Program-made: the position numbers and the translations under genes | Shown: positions 16,392 through 25,885 of the stretch, piece after piece | How the letters are laid out: the number at the start of each line of letters is the position of its first letter | Position numbering within the stretch: position 1 is the stretch's first letter | Source of the DNA: Bacillota bacterium | GTDB lineage: Bacteria; Bacillota; UBA4882; UBA8346 | Length of the DNA stretch: 64,000 bases | NCBI GenBank assembly: GCA_023435225.1 | Contig: JAEYRX010000041.1 | Coordinates: 1 to 64,000, forward strand | Reading direction: 5' to 3' | Notes under the pieces: model-generated | Databases searched by the model: none | Seen by the model: only the letters and a program-made list of their open reading frames with translations | What the model was told of the DNA's origin: nothing

Positions 16392-17237
16392 TTGGAGGTT
16401 TTATCCAAAGAGTTATTAGCCCCACGAATTGTCAAATTGGTAATTAAGGCCCCGGCGATCGCCGCCAAGGCTCAACCAGGACATTTTGTGGTGGTTCGTC
16501 TGAACGAGCGGGCTGAACGCATACCACTGACTATTGCCGACTTTAACAGGGATAAAGGAACAATTACTCTAATTATTCAAGAAGTCGGTAAAAGCACTGC
16601 AATGATAAATCAAATGAAACCGGGAGATTCATTTGCCGATATTTTGGGGCCTTTAGGAACTCCTTATCCGATTGAGAAAATCGGCACTGTGGTAGGTGTA
16701 GCCGGAGGTTTGGGAGCAGCGCCGCTCTATCCTAAAGTTAAAGCTTTATATGAGGCCGGTAATAGGGTTATTATTATTTTGGGCGCTCAAAAGAAAGAAA
16801 TGTTAATTTTGATGGATGAATTGAAAGCAGTCAGCCATCAATTTATAATAGCTACCGATGATGGCAGCTTCGGCCAGAAAGGGTTGGTTACCGAACCGTT
16901 AAAGCAGGTTCTTGATGCGGAAAAAGTCGATGAAGTGATTGCTATCGGTCCGGTTCCAATGATGGACGCTTGCGTTAAGGTTACTAAAGAAAAAAATATT
17001 AAAACTGTGGTTAGCTTAAATGCAGTAATGGTTGATGGTACCGGAATGTGCGGCGGCTGCCGGGTAACAGTCGGTGGTCAAAGCAAGTTCTGTTGTGTAG
17101 ATGGACCGGCATTTGACGGTCTGGCGGTAGACTTCACCGAACTGCGTCAGCGGCAACGTTATTATTCTGACCAAGAGAAAAAAGCATTCCAGGACTACCA
17201 TGAGGGAACGGAGGGATGTCGATGCCACGCCAAATGA
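16392..17237 (+). CDS. nfnA: ferredoxin-NADP+ reductase alpha subunit, NfnA type
   Basis: NfnA is the FAD and [2Fe-2S] subunit of the NADH-dependent reduced ferredoxin:NADP+ oxidoreductase, a soluble electron-bifurcating transhydrogenase of anaerobes. I start at TTG 16392, 8 bases after GGAGGGG; an in-frame TTG at 16371 lies upstream of that site. Motifs are RIPLTIAD (FAD), GVAGGLGAAPLYP (NAD-binding) and the C-terminal cluster GTGMCGGCRVTV...FCCVDGPAFDG with the Cys ligands. It overlaps nfnB by 16 bp, so the two are translated together. Older databases call the pair sulfide dehydrogenase SudB/SudA. Confidence 0.9.
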   Translation: MEVLSKELLAPRIVKLVIKAPAIAAKAQPGHFVVVRLNERAERIPLTIADFNRDKGTITLIIQEVGKSTAMINQMKPGDSFADILGPLGTPYPIEKIGTVVGVAGGLGAAPLYPKVKALYEAGNRVIIILGAQKKEMLILMDELKAVSHQFIIATDDGSFGQKGLVTEPLKQVLDAEKVDEVIAIGPVPMMDACVKVTKEKNIKTVVSLNAVMVDGTGMCGGCRVTVGGQSKFCCVDGPAFDGLAVDFTELRQRQRYYSDQEKKAFQDYHEGTEGCRCHAK

Positions 17238-18613
17238 TACCGAAACAAGACCCAATGGTCAGAGGGAAAAACTTTCAGGAAGTAGCTTTGGGATATACGA
17301 AAGATCAAGCGTTGGCGGAAGCTTCCCGTTGTTTGAATTGCAAAAAAGCTTTCTGTATGCAAGGCTGTCCGGTTGAAGTCGATATTCCCGGATTTATCGG
17401 AAAAATCAAAGAAGGCGATTTTTCAGCCGCCGCCGCCAAAATCAAAGAAAAAAACAGTCTACCGGCAATTTGCGGCCGGGTCTGTCCTCAAGAATCACAA
17501 TGTGAAAAAGAATGCATCTTAGGGAAAAAAGGAGATCCGGTAGCGATTGGCGCTTTGGAACGTTTTGTGGCAGATCAGGAAGCAGCCGGCGCTAAGTCTG
17601 CGATCCCCGAGATTAAAAAATCCGGTTTTAAGGCGGCTATTGTCGGAGCCGGACCGGCAGGACTAACTTGTGCCGCCGATTTGGCTTTGCAGGGATTTGA
17701 AGTAACCATTTTTGAATCATTACATGAAGCCGGTGGCGTATTACAGTATGGAATTCCCCAATTCCGCTTACCTAAAGATATTGTAGCCCGGGAAGTTGAT
17801 TATATTTCCAAACTCGGGGTGGAGATTAAAACCAGTGTTTTGGTTGGCCAGACAGTTACTGTAGAAGAATTACTGGAACAAGGCTATGATACGATCTTCA
17901 TCGGTACCGGAGCCGGCTTGCCATATTTTCTCAATGTACCGGGAGAGAATTTAAACGGTGTATACTCCGCCAATGAGTTTTTAACCAGAGTCAATTTGAT
18001 GAAAGCCTACCGCTTTCCGGAGTATGATACACCGGTCCGGGTCGGTGAACGAGTAGCAGTGGTTGGCGGTGGTAATGTAGCGATGGATGCAGCCAGGACT
18101 TCATTGCGTTTAGGAGCCAAAGAGGTTTATATAGTTTACCGCCGTTCCCGGGATGAGCTGCCGGCCAGACACGAAGAGGTTGAGAATGCCGAAGAAGAAG
18201 GAATTATCTTTAAGTTACTAAACAATCCTACCCGCATTATCGGCAATGAAAATGGTGAAGTAGCCGCTTTGGAATGTGTTCGAATGGAATTGGGTGAACC
18301 TGATGCCAGCGGACGCCGCCGCCCGGTAGTTGTTCCCGGTTCGGAGTTCCAATTTCCAGTGGATAATGTTATTGTGGCTATCGGTCAGGGACCTAACCCA
18401 ATATTATTAAGGAATACCGCCGGTCTGGATTTGAATAAATACGGCTATATTCAGGCTGATCCCGAATCATTAGCTACAAGTATTCCGGGGGTTTATGCCG
18501 GAGGCGATATTGTAACAGGCGCAGCCACGGTTATCGCGGCGATGGGCGCCGGAAAGATTGCGGCCAGGCAGATGGTAGAGTATTGTAAGAATAAGAAAGT
18601 TAAAGTTAGTTAA
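17222..18613 (+). CDS. nfnB: NADP-binding subunit NfnB (glutamate synthase small-subunit family)
   Basis: The 463-residue protein carries two FAD/NADP dinucleotide folds and two N-terminal [4Fe-4S] motifs, as in NfnB and GltD: CLNCKKAFCMQGCPVEVDIP, then CGRVCPQESQCEKECI. FAD loop: AIVGAGPAGLTCA; NADP loop: VAVVGGGNVAMDAART; C-terminal GDIVTGAATVIAAMGAG. ATG 17222 is chosen because GGAGGG at 17210-17215 gives 6-base spacing, while the ATG at 17216 abuts it. It is paired with nfnA rather than with a glutamate synthase large subunit, which favours NfnB. The pair balances NADH, NADPH and ferredoxin. Confidence 0.9.
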   Translation: MPRQMIPKQDPMVRGKNFQEVALGYTKDQALAEASRCLNCKKAFCMQGCPVEVDIPGFIGKIKEGDFSAAAAKIKEKNSLPAICGRVCPQESQCEKECILGKKGDPVAIGALERFVADQEAAGAKSAIPEIKKSGFKAAIVGAGPAGLTCAADLALQGFEVTIFESLHEAGGVLQYGIPQFRLPKDIVAREVDYISKLGVEIKTSVLVGQTVTVEELLEQGYDTIFIGTGAGLPYFLNVPGENLNGVYSANEFLTRVNLMKAYRFPEYDTPVRVGERVAVVGGGNVAMDAARTSLRLGAKEVYIVYRRSRDELPARHEEVENAEEEGIIFKLLNNPTRIIGNENGEVAALECVRMELGEPDASGRRRPVVVPGSEFQFPVDNVIVAIGQGPNPILLRNTAGLDLNKYGYIQADPESLATSIPGVYAGGDIVTGAATVIAAMGAGKIAARQMVEYCKNKKVKVS

Positions 18614-18632
18614 GTTAATTATTGATAAAGAG

Positions 18633-18662
18633 AAGCTCCGGTGAATAAAAGCCGGAGCTTTC
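18633..18662 (+). terminator. rho-independent terminator of nfnAB
   Basis: A 9-bp stem pairs AAGCTCCGG (18633-18641) with CCGGAGCTT (18652-18660), followed by a short T stretch. Confidence 0.8.
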
Positions 18663-18709
18663 TGTATCTTCAAACTGGCGAATACTTCGATATCTTTTGT
18701 GATAGGACT

Positions 18710-18745
18710 GACTCCTTAAGGCTTAAAAGGAGTCTTTTGTTTTAT
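18710..18745 (+). terminator. second terminator-like hairpin
   Basis: GACTCCTT (18710-18717) pairs with AAGGAGTC (18727-18734), followed by TTTTGTTTT. It backs up the nfnAB terminator ahead of the uvrB promoter. Confidence 0.7.
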
Positions 18746-18888
18746 TATATAATCTTTTCCAAACTCGATTTATATCTTTAGTTATTTGCTTTCCTTTATA
18801 CTTATAATCGAATTACTAAATCTATGTTAACATTATAACAAATCGAATAATAAATCGTTAAAAGAAGAAGGATATACACAAAAAATGT

Positions 18889-18902
18889 CGAATATATGTT
18901 CG
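18889..18902. promoter_or_regulatory. LexA (SOS) box upstream of uvrB
   Basis: CGAATATATGTTCG differs from the Gram-positive LexA consensus CGAACNNNNGTTCG at one position. It directly abuts the -35 box of the uvrB promoter, where bound LexA would block RNA polymerase. uvrB is an SOS gene in many Bacillota. Confidence 0.75.
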
Positions 18903-18903
18903 T

Positions 18904-18931
18904 TTGAACCCTGAATTGAAAACGGTATAAT
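18904..18931 (+). promoter_or_regulatory. sigma-A-type promoter of uvrB
   Basis: TTGAAC at 18904-18909 and TATAAT at 18926-18931 are 16 bp apart. Transcription would start near 18938, giving a very short leader before the TTG at 18950. Confidence 0.75.
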
Positions 18932-18949
18932 AATTTAGAGGTGTCCAGA

Positions 18950-20929
18950 TTGAATAAAAAATTTATAATTCATTCCGATTATAAACCCAGCGGCGATCAG
19001 CCCCAGGCCATCGCCGGTCTTGTAAAAGGAATCCGGAACGGTTACCGTGATCAAGTTTTGCTGGGAGTTACCGGTTCGGGAAAAACTTTTACCATGGCTA
19101 AGATAATTGAAGAAGTCCAGATACCGACTCTTGTTTTAGCACATAACAAGACGTTAGCGGCACAATTATATGGTGAATTTAAAGAATTTTTTCCGGAGAA
19201 TGCAGTTGAATATTTCGTGAGTTATTATGATTATTATCAACCGGAGGCTTATGTGCCGCAATCCGATTTATATATTGAGAAGGATTCCAGTCGGAATGAT
19301 GAAATTGACAGATTGCGTCATGCCGCAACTTCTTCCTTGTTGCAAAGAAAAGATGTGATCATTGTGGCTAGTGTTTCCTGCATTTATGGTTTGGGAGATC
19401 CGGAAGATTACGAAGCCATGACCCTCTCGCTTAAGTCTGGCGAATTCAAAGACCGAAACCAAATTCTCCGCCGGTTGGTGGGTATTCAATACAGCCGGAA
19501 TGATGTCGGATTCAGTCGAGGAACTTTTCGGGTCCGCGGTGATGTAATCGAAATAATTCCGGTTTATGGTGAGAATATTATTCGAATTGAACTTTTTGGG
19601 GATGAAGTTGAAAAAATTATTGAGGTTGACCCATTAACCGGGGAAGTATTGCAGAGCCTTGAAGAGATTATGATTTATCCGGCTACCCACTATATAACCT
19701 CTGAAGAAAAACTGAAACTGGCAATGAAAAGAATTGAAGAAGAACTGGAAGAAAGATTGCGGGAGTTTCGGGAACGAGATATGTTCCTGGAGGCACAAAG
19801 AATAGAGCAACGAACCCGGTTTGACCTGGAAATGATGTTGGAGGTTGGTTTTTGCCAGGGGATCGAAAACTATTCCCGGCATTTAACCGGGCGTGAGCCT
19901 GGGGAAGCCCCTTCTACTTTGTTGGATTATTTTCCAAAGAATTTTTTAATGTTTATTGACGAGTCTCATGTCAGTATCCCACAAGTAGGCGGAATGTATG
20001 CCGGAGACCGTTCCCGGAAGGAAACCCTGGTTCAATATGGATTCCGGCTCCCATCGGCCCTTGATAACCGGCCGCTTAAATTTGACGAGTTTGAAGAACG
20101 GGTAAACCAGGTAGTATATGTTTCAGCTACACCTGGACCATATGAACTAAAAAGAGCTCAACAAGTAGTGGAACAAATTATCCGTCCCACCGGATTGGTA
20201 GATCCGGAGATTATGGTTCGTCCGGTTCAAGGACAGATCGATGATCTGATGGAAGAGATCCGGGTCCGGGTAGATCGGAATGAACGGGTTTTAGTAACAA
20301 CCTTAACTAAGAAAATGGCTGAAGATTTAACCGAATACTTGGAGAGTGTGGGGATTAGGGTCCGCTATCTCCATTCGGAGATAAATACTTTAGACCGGGT
20401 AGTCATTCTGCGCGATTTACGGGTTGGAAAATTCGATGTTTTGGTTGGGATTAACTTATTACGCGAAGGCTTAGACTTGCCGGAGGTTACCCTGGTAGCG
20501 ATCCTTGACGCAGACAAGGAAGGATTCCTGCGTTCAACCACTTCCCTTGTTCAGACTATCGGCCGGGCGGCCAGGAATGTCGGCGGAAAAGTTATTATGT
20601 ATGCCGATAAGATGACCGATTCCATGCAGAATGCTATTCAAGAGACTAACCGCCGCCGGGAAAAACAATTGAAATATAATGCCGAATACGGTATTACTCC
20701 GGAAACGATTAAGAAAGCGGTTCGTGACCTGATCCAGGCCGAACAGGCCGCCGAAGAAAAAGTAGAATACCAGGTAAAACAACGGCCGAATATGACTGCA
20801 GAAGATATAAAACTAAAAGTAAAAGAACTGGAAACAGAGATGTTGAAAGCGGCCGAGGATCTTGCATTTGAAAGAGCCGCAGAACTTCGCGATGAGATGC
20901 GAAGTTGGGAAAAGTTGCTTGGAAAGTAG
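18950..20929 (+). CDS. uvrB: excinuclease ABC subunit B
   Basis: UvrB is the DNA-damage-verifying helicase-like subunit of nucleotide excision repair. It loads from UvrA2B and recruits UvrC. Motifs: GVTGSGKTFTMAK (Walker A), the beta-hairpin YYDYYQPEAYVPQSDLYIEK, DESHVSIPQ (DEAD-like box), SATPGPYEL, and helicase motifs ending QTIGRAARN. The C-terminal UVR domain (KELETEMLKAAEDLAFERAAELRDE) binds UvrC. I prefer TTG 18950 (MNKKFIIHSDYKPSGDQP) because AGAGGTG ends 6 bases before it; GTG 18941 is the alternative. uvrA follows after 82 bp. Confidence 0.97.
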   Translation: MNKKFIIHSDYKPSGDQPQAIAGLVKGIRNGYRDQVLLGVTGSGKTFTMAKIIEEVQIPTLVLAHNKTLAAQLYGEFKEFFPENAVEYFVSYYDYYQPEAYVPQSDLYIEKDSSRNDEIDRLRHAATSSLLQRKDVIIVASVSCIYGLGDPEDYEAMTLSLKSGEFKDRNQILRRLVGIQYSRNDVGFSRGTFRVRGDVIEIIPVYGENIIRIELFGDEVEKIIEVDPLTGEVLQSLEEIMIYPATHYITSEEKLKLAMKRIEEELEERLREFRERDMFLEAQRIEQRTRFDLEMMLEVGFCQGIENYSRHLTGREPGEAPSTLLDYFPKNFLMFIDESHVSIPQVGGMYAGDRSRKETLVQYGFRLPSALDNRPLKFDEFEERVNQVVYVSATPGPYELKRAQQVVEQIIRPTGLVDPEIMVRPVQGQIDDLMEEIRVRVDRNERVLVTTLTKKMAEDLTEYLESVGIRVRYLHSEINTLDRVVILRDLRVGKFDVLVGINLLREGLDLPEVTLVAILDADKEGFLRSTTSLVQTIGRAARNVGGKVIMYADKMTDSMQNAIQETNRRREKQLKYNAEYGITPETIKKAVRDLIQAEQAAEEKVEYQVKQRPNMTAEDIKLKVKELETEMLKAAEDLAFERAAELRDEMRSWEKLLGK

Positions 20930-21011
20930 TTGACAATGGACAATTGAGAATGACAATTATAATGTAGTTTAAGCTTTTCAATAAACAAAGATCCATGGAG
21001 GTTTATATAGT

Positions 21012-23858
21012 ATGTCTGCTAATTGCATTAAAATAAAAGGCGCCCGAGAACACAACTTAAAGAATATTGACTTAGAAATCCCGCGTGATCAGTTAGTGGT
21101 AATTACGGGATTATCTGGCTCAGGGAAATCCTCATTGGCTTTCGATACCATTTATGCTGAAGGGCAACGGCGCTATGTAGAGTCGTTGTCAGCTTATGCC
21201 CGGCAGTTTTTAGGCCAGATGGACAAACCGGATGTAGATTATATAGAAGGGCTTTCACCGGCCATCTCCATCGATCAGAAGACAACCAGCCATAATCCCC
21301 GTTCCACGGTGGGCACGGTTACTGAAATTTACGATTATTTACGCTTGTTATATGCCCGGATTGGCCGTCCTCATTGTCCGGATTGTCATCAACCGATTAA
21401 TTCACAAACGGTGGAACAGATTGTCGATCAGGTTATGGCTTTACCCGAAGGAACCAAGTTTCAAGTTTTAGCACCGGTAATTCGTCGCCGGAAAGGGGAG
21501 TATGATAAGCTATTTGAGGATTTTCGAAAGGATGGATTTGTCCGGGTTCGGGTAGATGGAGAAATTAAGGATCTTAGTGAACAGATTAGCTTGGAAAAGT
21601 ATAGACAGCATACTATTGAGGTTGTAGTTGACCGTTTAATAATGAAACCGGATCTGGGGCAACGCTTGGCTGATTCAATCGAATTAGCTTTAAAACTGGC
21701 TAAAGGTCTGGTAACTATTTTAACCATGGACGGGAATGAACAGATCTTTAGCGAGAAATTTGCCTGCCCGGATTGTGGTTTCAGTTTCGAAGAGTTGACC
21801 CCCAGGATGTTCTCTTTTAACAGTCCTTATGGCGCTTGTCCCGACTGCGTCGGTCTTGGGTTTAAAATGGAGATTGATCCGGAATTGGTGCTTGATAAGG
21901 AAAAATCTATTAACGATGGAGCGATTAAAGCCTGGAGTTCGGATCAGGATTCCTGGTCTTTACAATATTTAAAATCAGTGGCCAAGAAGTATAAGATAAA
22001 TTCGGACCGGCCTTTAAAAAACGCTACTAAAGAACAGCTTGATATCCTCCTATATGGGACCAAAGGGGAGAAGATTGAAATATCATATCAAGGGCCGGAT
22101 AGAGAATTTAAGCATTCGGCAGCGTTTGAAGGAGTAGCTCATAATCTGGAACGGCGTTACCGGGAGACTCAATCGGAGTTTATGCGAAAAGAAATTGAGA
22201 AGTTTATGACCATAAAGCCTTGTACCGGTTGCCAGGGCGCCCGGTTAAAAAGAGAGAGCTTGTCGGTTTATATTGGCGGAATTAATATCAGTGAGTTAAC
22301 AGCTAAATCGGTGCTGGACGCCAAGGATTTTCTGAATCATTTATCTCTTTCGGAACGGGAGACTACCATTGCCCGCCTGGTTTTAAAAGAGATTAACGAA
22401 CGATTGGGATTCTTAATTAATGTCGGATTGGATTATTTAACTTTGGATCGGGCTGCCGGGACTCTCTCCGGGGGAGAAGCACAACGAATCCGGTTAGCTA
22501 CCCAGATCGGCTCATCGTTGGTTGGGGTATTATATATCCTTGATGAACCAAGTATCGGCCTGCACCAACGTGACAATCAACGTTTAATTGAGACTTTGAA
22601 AGGCTTACGCGATTTAGGAAACACAGTTGTAGTGGTGGAACACGATGAGGAAATGATCCGGGAAGCGGATTTCATTGTCGATATCGGTCCCGGCGCCGGA
22701 TTACATGGAGGAGAAGTAGTTGCAGCCGGAAGTTTAAAAGATGTGATAAAGCAACCGGATTCTATTACCGGTCAATATCTCTCCGGAAAACGCCGGATTG
22801 CTCTTCCGTCTAAGCGGAGAGAGCCAAACGGAAAGTACTTGGAGATCAAAGGCGCCACCGAGCATAATTTAAAGAATTTGAATATTAAAATCCCATTGGG
22901 AGTTTTCATATGTATCACTGGTGTTTCCGGCTCCGGTAAAAGTACTTTAATTAATGACATTTTATATCCGGTGGCAGCAACTAAATTAAACAGAGCAACC
23001 TCATTACAGGCCGGCGCTCATAAAAAAATTCTCGGTTTAGAACATTTGGATAAAGTAGTAGATATTGACCAGTCACCGATTGGTCGGACGCCCCGTTCAA
23101 ATCCGGCAACTTATACCGGGGTATTTGATCCGATCCGGGAGCTTTTTTCCCAGACTCAGGAAGCTAAAATGCGGGGCTACACTACGGGACGGTTTTCTTT
23201 CAATGTTAAAGGCGGACGCTGTGAAGCTTGTGCCGGAGACGGGATTATCAAAATTGAGATGCATTTTCTCCCTGATGTCTATGTCCCATGTGAAGTCTGT
23301 AAGGGGAAACGTTATAACCGGGAAACCTTGGAAGTTAAGTACAAAGGAAAAACAATCTCCGATGTATTGAATATGACCGTTGAGGAAGCCCTGGAGTTTT
23401 TTTATAACATTCCGAAAATTCGGCGGAAGCTACAAACCCTACATGATGTGGGATTGGATTATATTAAGCTGGGACAACCGGCAACCACTTTATCCGGTGG
23501 GGAAGCACAACGGGTAAAACTGGCAACGGAATTATCCCGGCGCTCAAATGGGAAGACTTTATATATTTTAGATGAGCCAACTACCGGGTTACATTTTGCT
23601 GATACCCATAAATTATTGGAGATGCTCCAACGTTTAGTAGAGGCAGGCGATACTGTACTGGTGATTGAGCATAATCTGGATGTAATTAAAACAGTGGATT
23701 ATATTATCGACCTGGGTCCCGAAGGAGGCGAACGAGGTGGAGAAGTTATCGCCACCGGTACTCCTGAGGAGATAACCGAAGAGCCTGCTTCATATACCGG
23801 CAGGTATTTAAAGCCACTGTTGGTTTCCGATGACCAAGCGGTGAAGTGTTCCGGTTAA
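21012..23858 (+). CDS. uvrA: excinuclease ABC subunit A
   Basis: UvrA is the damage-sensing ABC ATPase dimer of nucleotide excision repair. The 948-residue protein has both ATPase modules: GLSGSGKSSLAFDT and GVSGSGKSTLIND Walker A loops, signature LSGGEAQRIRLA and LSGGEAQRVKLA, and Walker B ILDEPSIGLH and ILDEPTTGLH. Zinc sites are CPDC...CPDC and CEACAGDG...CEVCKGKR. ATG follows a CATGGAGGTTTATATAGT site. The 82-bp gap from uvrB contains a short TTGACAATGGACAATTGAG-type intergenic repeat. It is probably transcribed from the LexA-controlled uvrB promoter. Confidence 0.97.
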   Translation: MSANCIKIKGAREHNLKNIDLEIPRDQLVVITGLSGSGKSSLAFDTIYAEGQRRYVESLSAYARQFLGQMDKPDVDYIEGLSPAISIDQKTTSHNPRSTVGTVTEIYDYLRLLYARIGRPHCPDCHQPINSQTVEQIVDQVMALPEGTKFQVLAPVIRRRKGEYDKLFEDFRKDGFVRVRVDGEIKDLSEQISLEKYRQHTIEVVVDRLIMKPDLGQRLADSIELALKLAKGLVTILTMDGNEQIFSEKFACPDCGFSFEELTPRMFSFNSPYGACPDCVGLGFKMEIDPELVLDKEKSINDGAIKAWSSDQDSWSLQYLKSVAKKYKINSDRPLKNATKEQLDILLYGTKGEKIEISYQGPDREFKHSAAFEGVAHNLERRYRETQSEFMRKEIEKFMTIKPCTGCQGARLKRESLSVYIGGINISELTAKSVLDAKDFLNHLSLSERETTIARLVLKEINERLGFLINVGLDYLTLDRAAGTLSGGEAQRIRLATQIGSSLVGVLYILDEPSIGLHQRDNQRLIETLKGLRDLGNTVVVVEHDEEMIREADFIVDIGPGAGLHGGEVVAAGSLKDVIKQPDSITGQYLSGKRRIALPSKRREPNGKYLEIKGATEHNLKNLNIKIPLGVFICITGVSGSGKSTLINDILYPVAATKLNRATSLQAGAHKKILGLEHLDKVVDIDQSPIGRTPRSNPATYTGVFDPIRELFSQTQEAKMRGYTTGRFSFNVKGGRCEACAGDGIIKIEMHFLPDVYVPCEVCKGKRYNRETLEVKYKGKTISDVLNMTVEEALEFFYNIPKIRRKLQTLHDVGLDYIKLGQPATTLSGGEAQRVKLATELSRRSNGKTLYILDEPTTGLHFADTHKLLEMLQRLVEAGDTVLVIEHNLDVIKTVDYIIDLGPEGGERGGEVIATGTPEEITEEPASYTGRYLKPLLVSDDQAVKCSG

Positions 23859-23932
23859 GTTTCATTATTTAATATTTGAAATAAAACTATGCGGAGAGGA
23901 TGCTATTCCTGTCCGTTTATTTTGTTTACAGA

Positions 23933-23961
23933 TTGTATTTTAGCAACGATTGGGCTATAAT
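23933..23961 (+). promoter_or_regulatory. sigma-A-type promoter of serS
   Basis: TTGTAT (23933-23938) and TATAAT (23956-23961) are 17 bp apart, about 95 bases upstream of the serS start. No T-box consensus is visible in the leader. Confidence 0.65.
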
Positions 23962-24062
23962 GGTACAGATAGATTGTGGGTTGGGTTTTCTTTATGGTAT
24001 ATTTTATAATAATAAATAACAAATAACTGATAACAATTGACTCTTACAAAGGATGTGGCTGT

Positions 24063-25334
24063 ATGCTTGATATAAAATTTGTCCGCAGTGAACCGGATAA
24101 GGTCCGGGATGCTATGAGAAAACGAAATGCCAATGTCCCGTTGGATGAATTTTTACGGTTGGATGAGGAGCGCCGGAAAAAATTAGTAGAAGTTGAACAG
24201 TTAAAGAATAAAAGAAATATTGTCTCCAAAGAAGTAGGACGTTTGAAGGCTCAAGGTCAGGATGCGTCAGCTATTATTCAAGAAATGCAAACAGTTGGGG
24301 ATCAGATTCAACAGTTTGATCAGGAAGTAAGAGAGATTGAGGAAAAACTGCAGGATATTTTGATGGTTATCCCTAATATTCCTCATGAATCAGTGCCGGT
24401 TGGTCCGGATGAGAATGCTAATAAACTAATTCGAAGCTGGGGTGAACCCCGCAAATTTGACTTTGAACCGAAAGCTCACGATGAAGTGGGAATAGGTTTG
24501 GGAATAATGGATTTTGAAAGAGCAGCTAAAATTAGCGGCGCCCGTTTTGTAGTTTTAAAAAACTGGGGCGCCAGGTTGGAACGGGCTTTAATCAATTTTA
24601 TGCTTGATCTTCATACCAAAGAACATGGATATAGTGAAGTTTTTCCACCATTCTTAGTCAATCGGGCTTCGATGATCGGTACTGGACAATTACCGAAATT
24701 TGAAGAAGACATGTTTAAATGTATTAATGGTGATTATTTTTTAATTCCCACTGCGGAAGTACCGGTTACTAATCTTCACCGGGAAGAAATTTTAGAACCA
24801 GAAATGCTTCCCATTAAATACGCCGCTTATACCGCTTGTTTTCGAGCTGAAGCAGGTTCGGCCGGCCGTGATACCCGAGGAATCATCCGGCAACACCAAT
24901 TTAACAAAGTAGAGCTGGTTAAGTTTACCAAGCCGGAAGATTCTTACCAGGAGCATGAGAAGTTGGTGAATGATGCGGAAAATGTTCTCCGAAGATTGGA
25001 TCTGCCTTATCGAGTAATGCTGTTATGCAGTGGTGACCAAGGTTTCTCTGCGGCTAAATGTTATGATCTTGAGGTCTGGTTGCCCAGCTTTAACGCTTAC
25101 CGGGAGATCTCCAGTTGCAGCAATTTTGAGGCTTTCCAAGCCCGCCGGGCCAATATTCGATACCGGCCGTCACCGGGCGCTAAACCGGAGTTCGTTCATA
25201 CTTTAAATGGTTCCGGAGTGGCGGTGGGACGAACAGTAGCCGCTATTTTGGAGAACTATCAATATGAAGACGGGAGTGTAACTATTCCGGAGGCTCTGAG
25301 GCCATATATGGGTGTTGATAAAATCTCCCTATAA
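24063..25334 (+). CDS. serS: seryl-tRNA synthetase
   Basis: The 423-residue class II synthetase charges tRNA-Ser. The N-terminal 110 residues form the long antiparallel coiled coil (DEERRKKLVEVEQLKNKR...). Then come class II motif 2 (FRAEAGSAGRDTRGIIRQHQ), the serine-binding TAEVPVTN, and motif 3 (NGSGVAVGRTVAAILENYQ). The length is normal. ATG lies after AAAGGATGTGGCTGT. A convergent terminator separates it from the minus-strand cupin gene. Confidence 0.97.
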   Translation: MLDIKFVRSEPDKVRDAMRKRNANVPLDEFLRLDEERRKKLVEVEQLKNKRNIVSKEVGRLKAQGQDASAIIQEMQTVGDQIQQFDQEVREIEEKLQDILMVIPNIPHESVPVGPDENANKLIRSWGEPRKFDFEPKAHDEVGIGLGIMDFERAAKISGARFVVLKNWGARLERALINFMLDLHTKEHGYSEVFPPFLVNRASMIGTGQLPKFEEDMFKCINGDYFLIPTAEVPVTNLHREEILEPEMLPIKYAAYTACFRAEAGSAGRDTRGIIRQHQFNKVELVKFTKPEDSYQEHEKLVNDAENVLRRLDLPYRVMLLCSGDQGFSAAKCYDLEVWLPSFNAYREISSCSNFEAFQARRANIRYRPSPGAKPEFVHTLNGSGVAVGRTVAAILENYQYEDGSVTIPEALRPYMGVDKISL

Positions 25335-25362
25335 TTCAATTTATAATTAAGATGATTAAAAT

Positions 25363-25394
25363 AAAACGGCGCTTGTTTTTTCCAACGCCGTTTA
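25363..25394. terminator. bidirectional terminator between serS and the cupin gene
   Basis: AAAACGGCG (25363-25371) pairs with CGCCGTTT (25386-25393). A's precede and T's follow, so it can serve both convergent genes. Confidence 0.8.
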
Positions 25395-25415
25395 AATATA
25401 ATCAAATATTCCAAA

Positions 25416-25763
25416 TTAGTAAAGTAAAATGATTCCCAGTACTTCCAGGTTTTCGTTGCCAGTGTTTTCAATGGAATGAGAGGCTCCGTCTCCCGTGAGG
25501 ATAATATCCCCTTCATTGACCTCTTGCTTAATTCCATTATCTTCAGCAATGCCCTTACCCTTTAAAATGTAATAAATTTCCTCTTCTTTATCATGCCGGT
25601 GTAACCCGATAGAGCAACCGGGTTTGATTAGCATTTTTCCGAAAAAGCGGCATTTCCCTTTTAACTGGATTTGGCGCAAAAGGTGGGTTATAGTAATCGA
25701 ACCATTACCATCTTTCATTTTCTCCCGGACTTCGATTTCCATATTGCCGGAACGTTGAATCAT
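25416..25763 (-). CDS. cupin-domain protein
   Basis: The 115-residue single-domain cupin has the first motif GLHRHDKEEEIYYILKGKG (two His and a Glu as metal ligands) and the second motif DGASHSIENTGNE. Small cupins of this type bind metals and act as isomerases, dioxygenases or sensors, so no specific reaction can be given. ATG follows AGGAGGAAAAT. It is a solitary gene with its own terminator shared with serS. Confidence 0.85.
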   Translation of the reverse strand: MIQRSGNMEIEVREKMKDGNGSITITHLLRQIQLKGKCRFFGKMLIKPGCSIGLHRHDKEEEIYYILKGKGIAEDNGIKQEVNEGDIILTGDGASHSIENTGNENLEVLGIILLY

Positions 25764-25885
25764 ATTTTCCTCCTGTTCTGATTGTATAGTTTTTATTTTT
25801 AATTATATTTTCATTATAATCGGTATTAAATTTCTTTGTCAATAATAATTAAATTTTTCCATAACATATGTTATAAAGAGCCATT

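Noticed and set aside
23859..24062. Possible T-box leader of serS
   Set aside because: There is no T-box consensus (AGGGTGGNACCGCG) and no specifier stem is visible. A plain promoter is seen instead.
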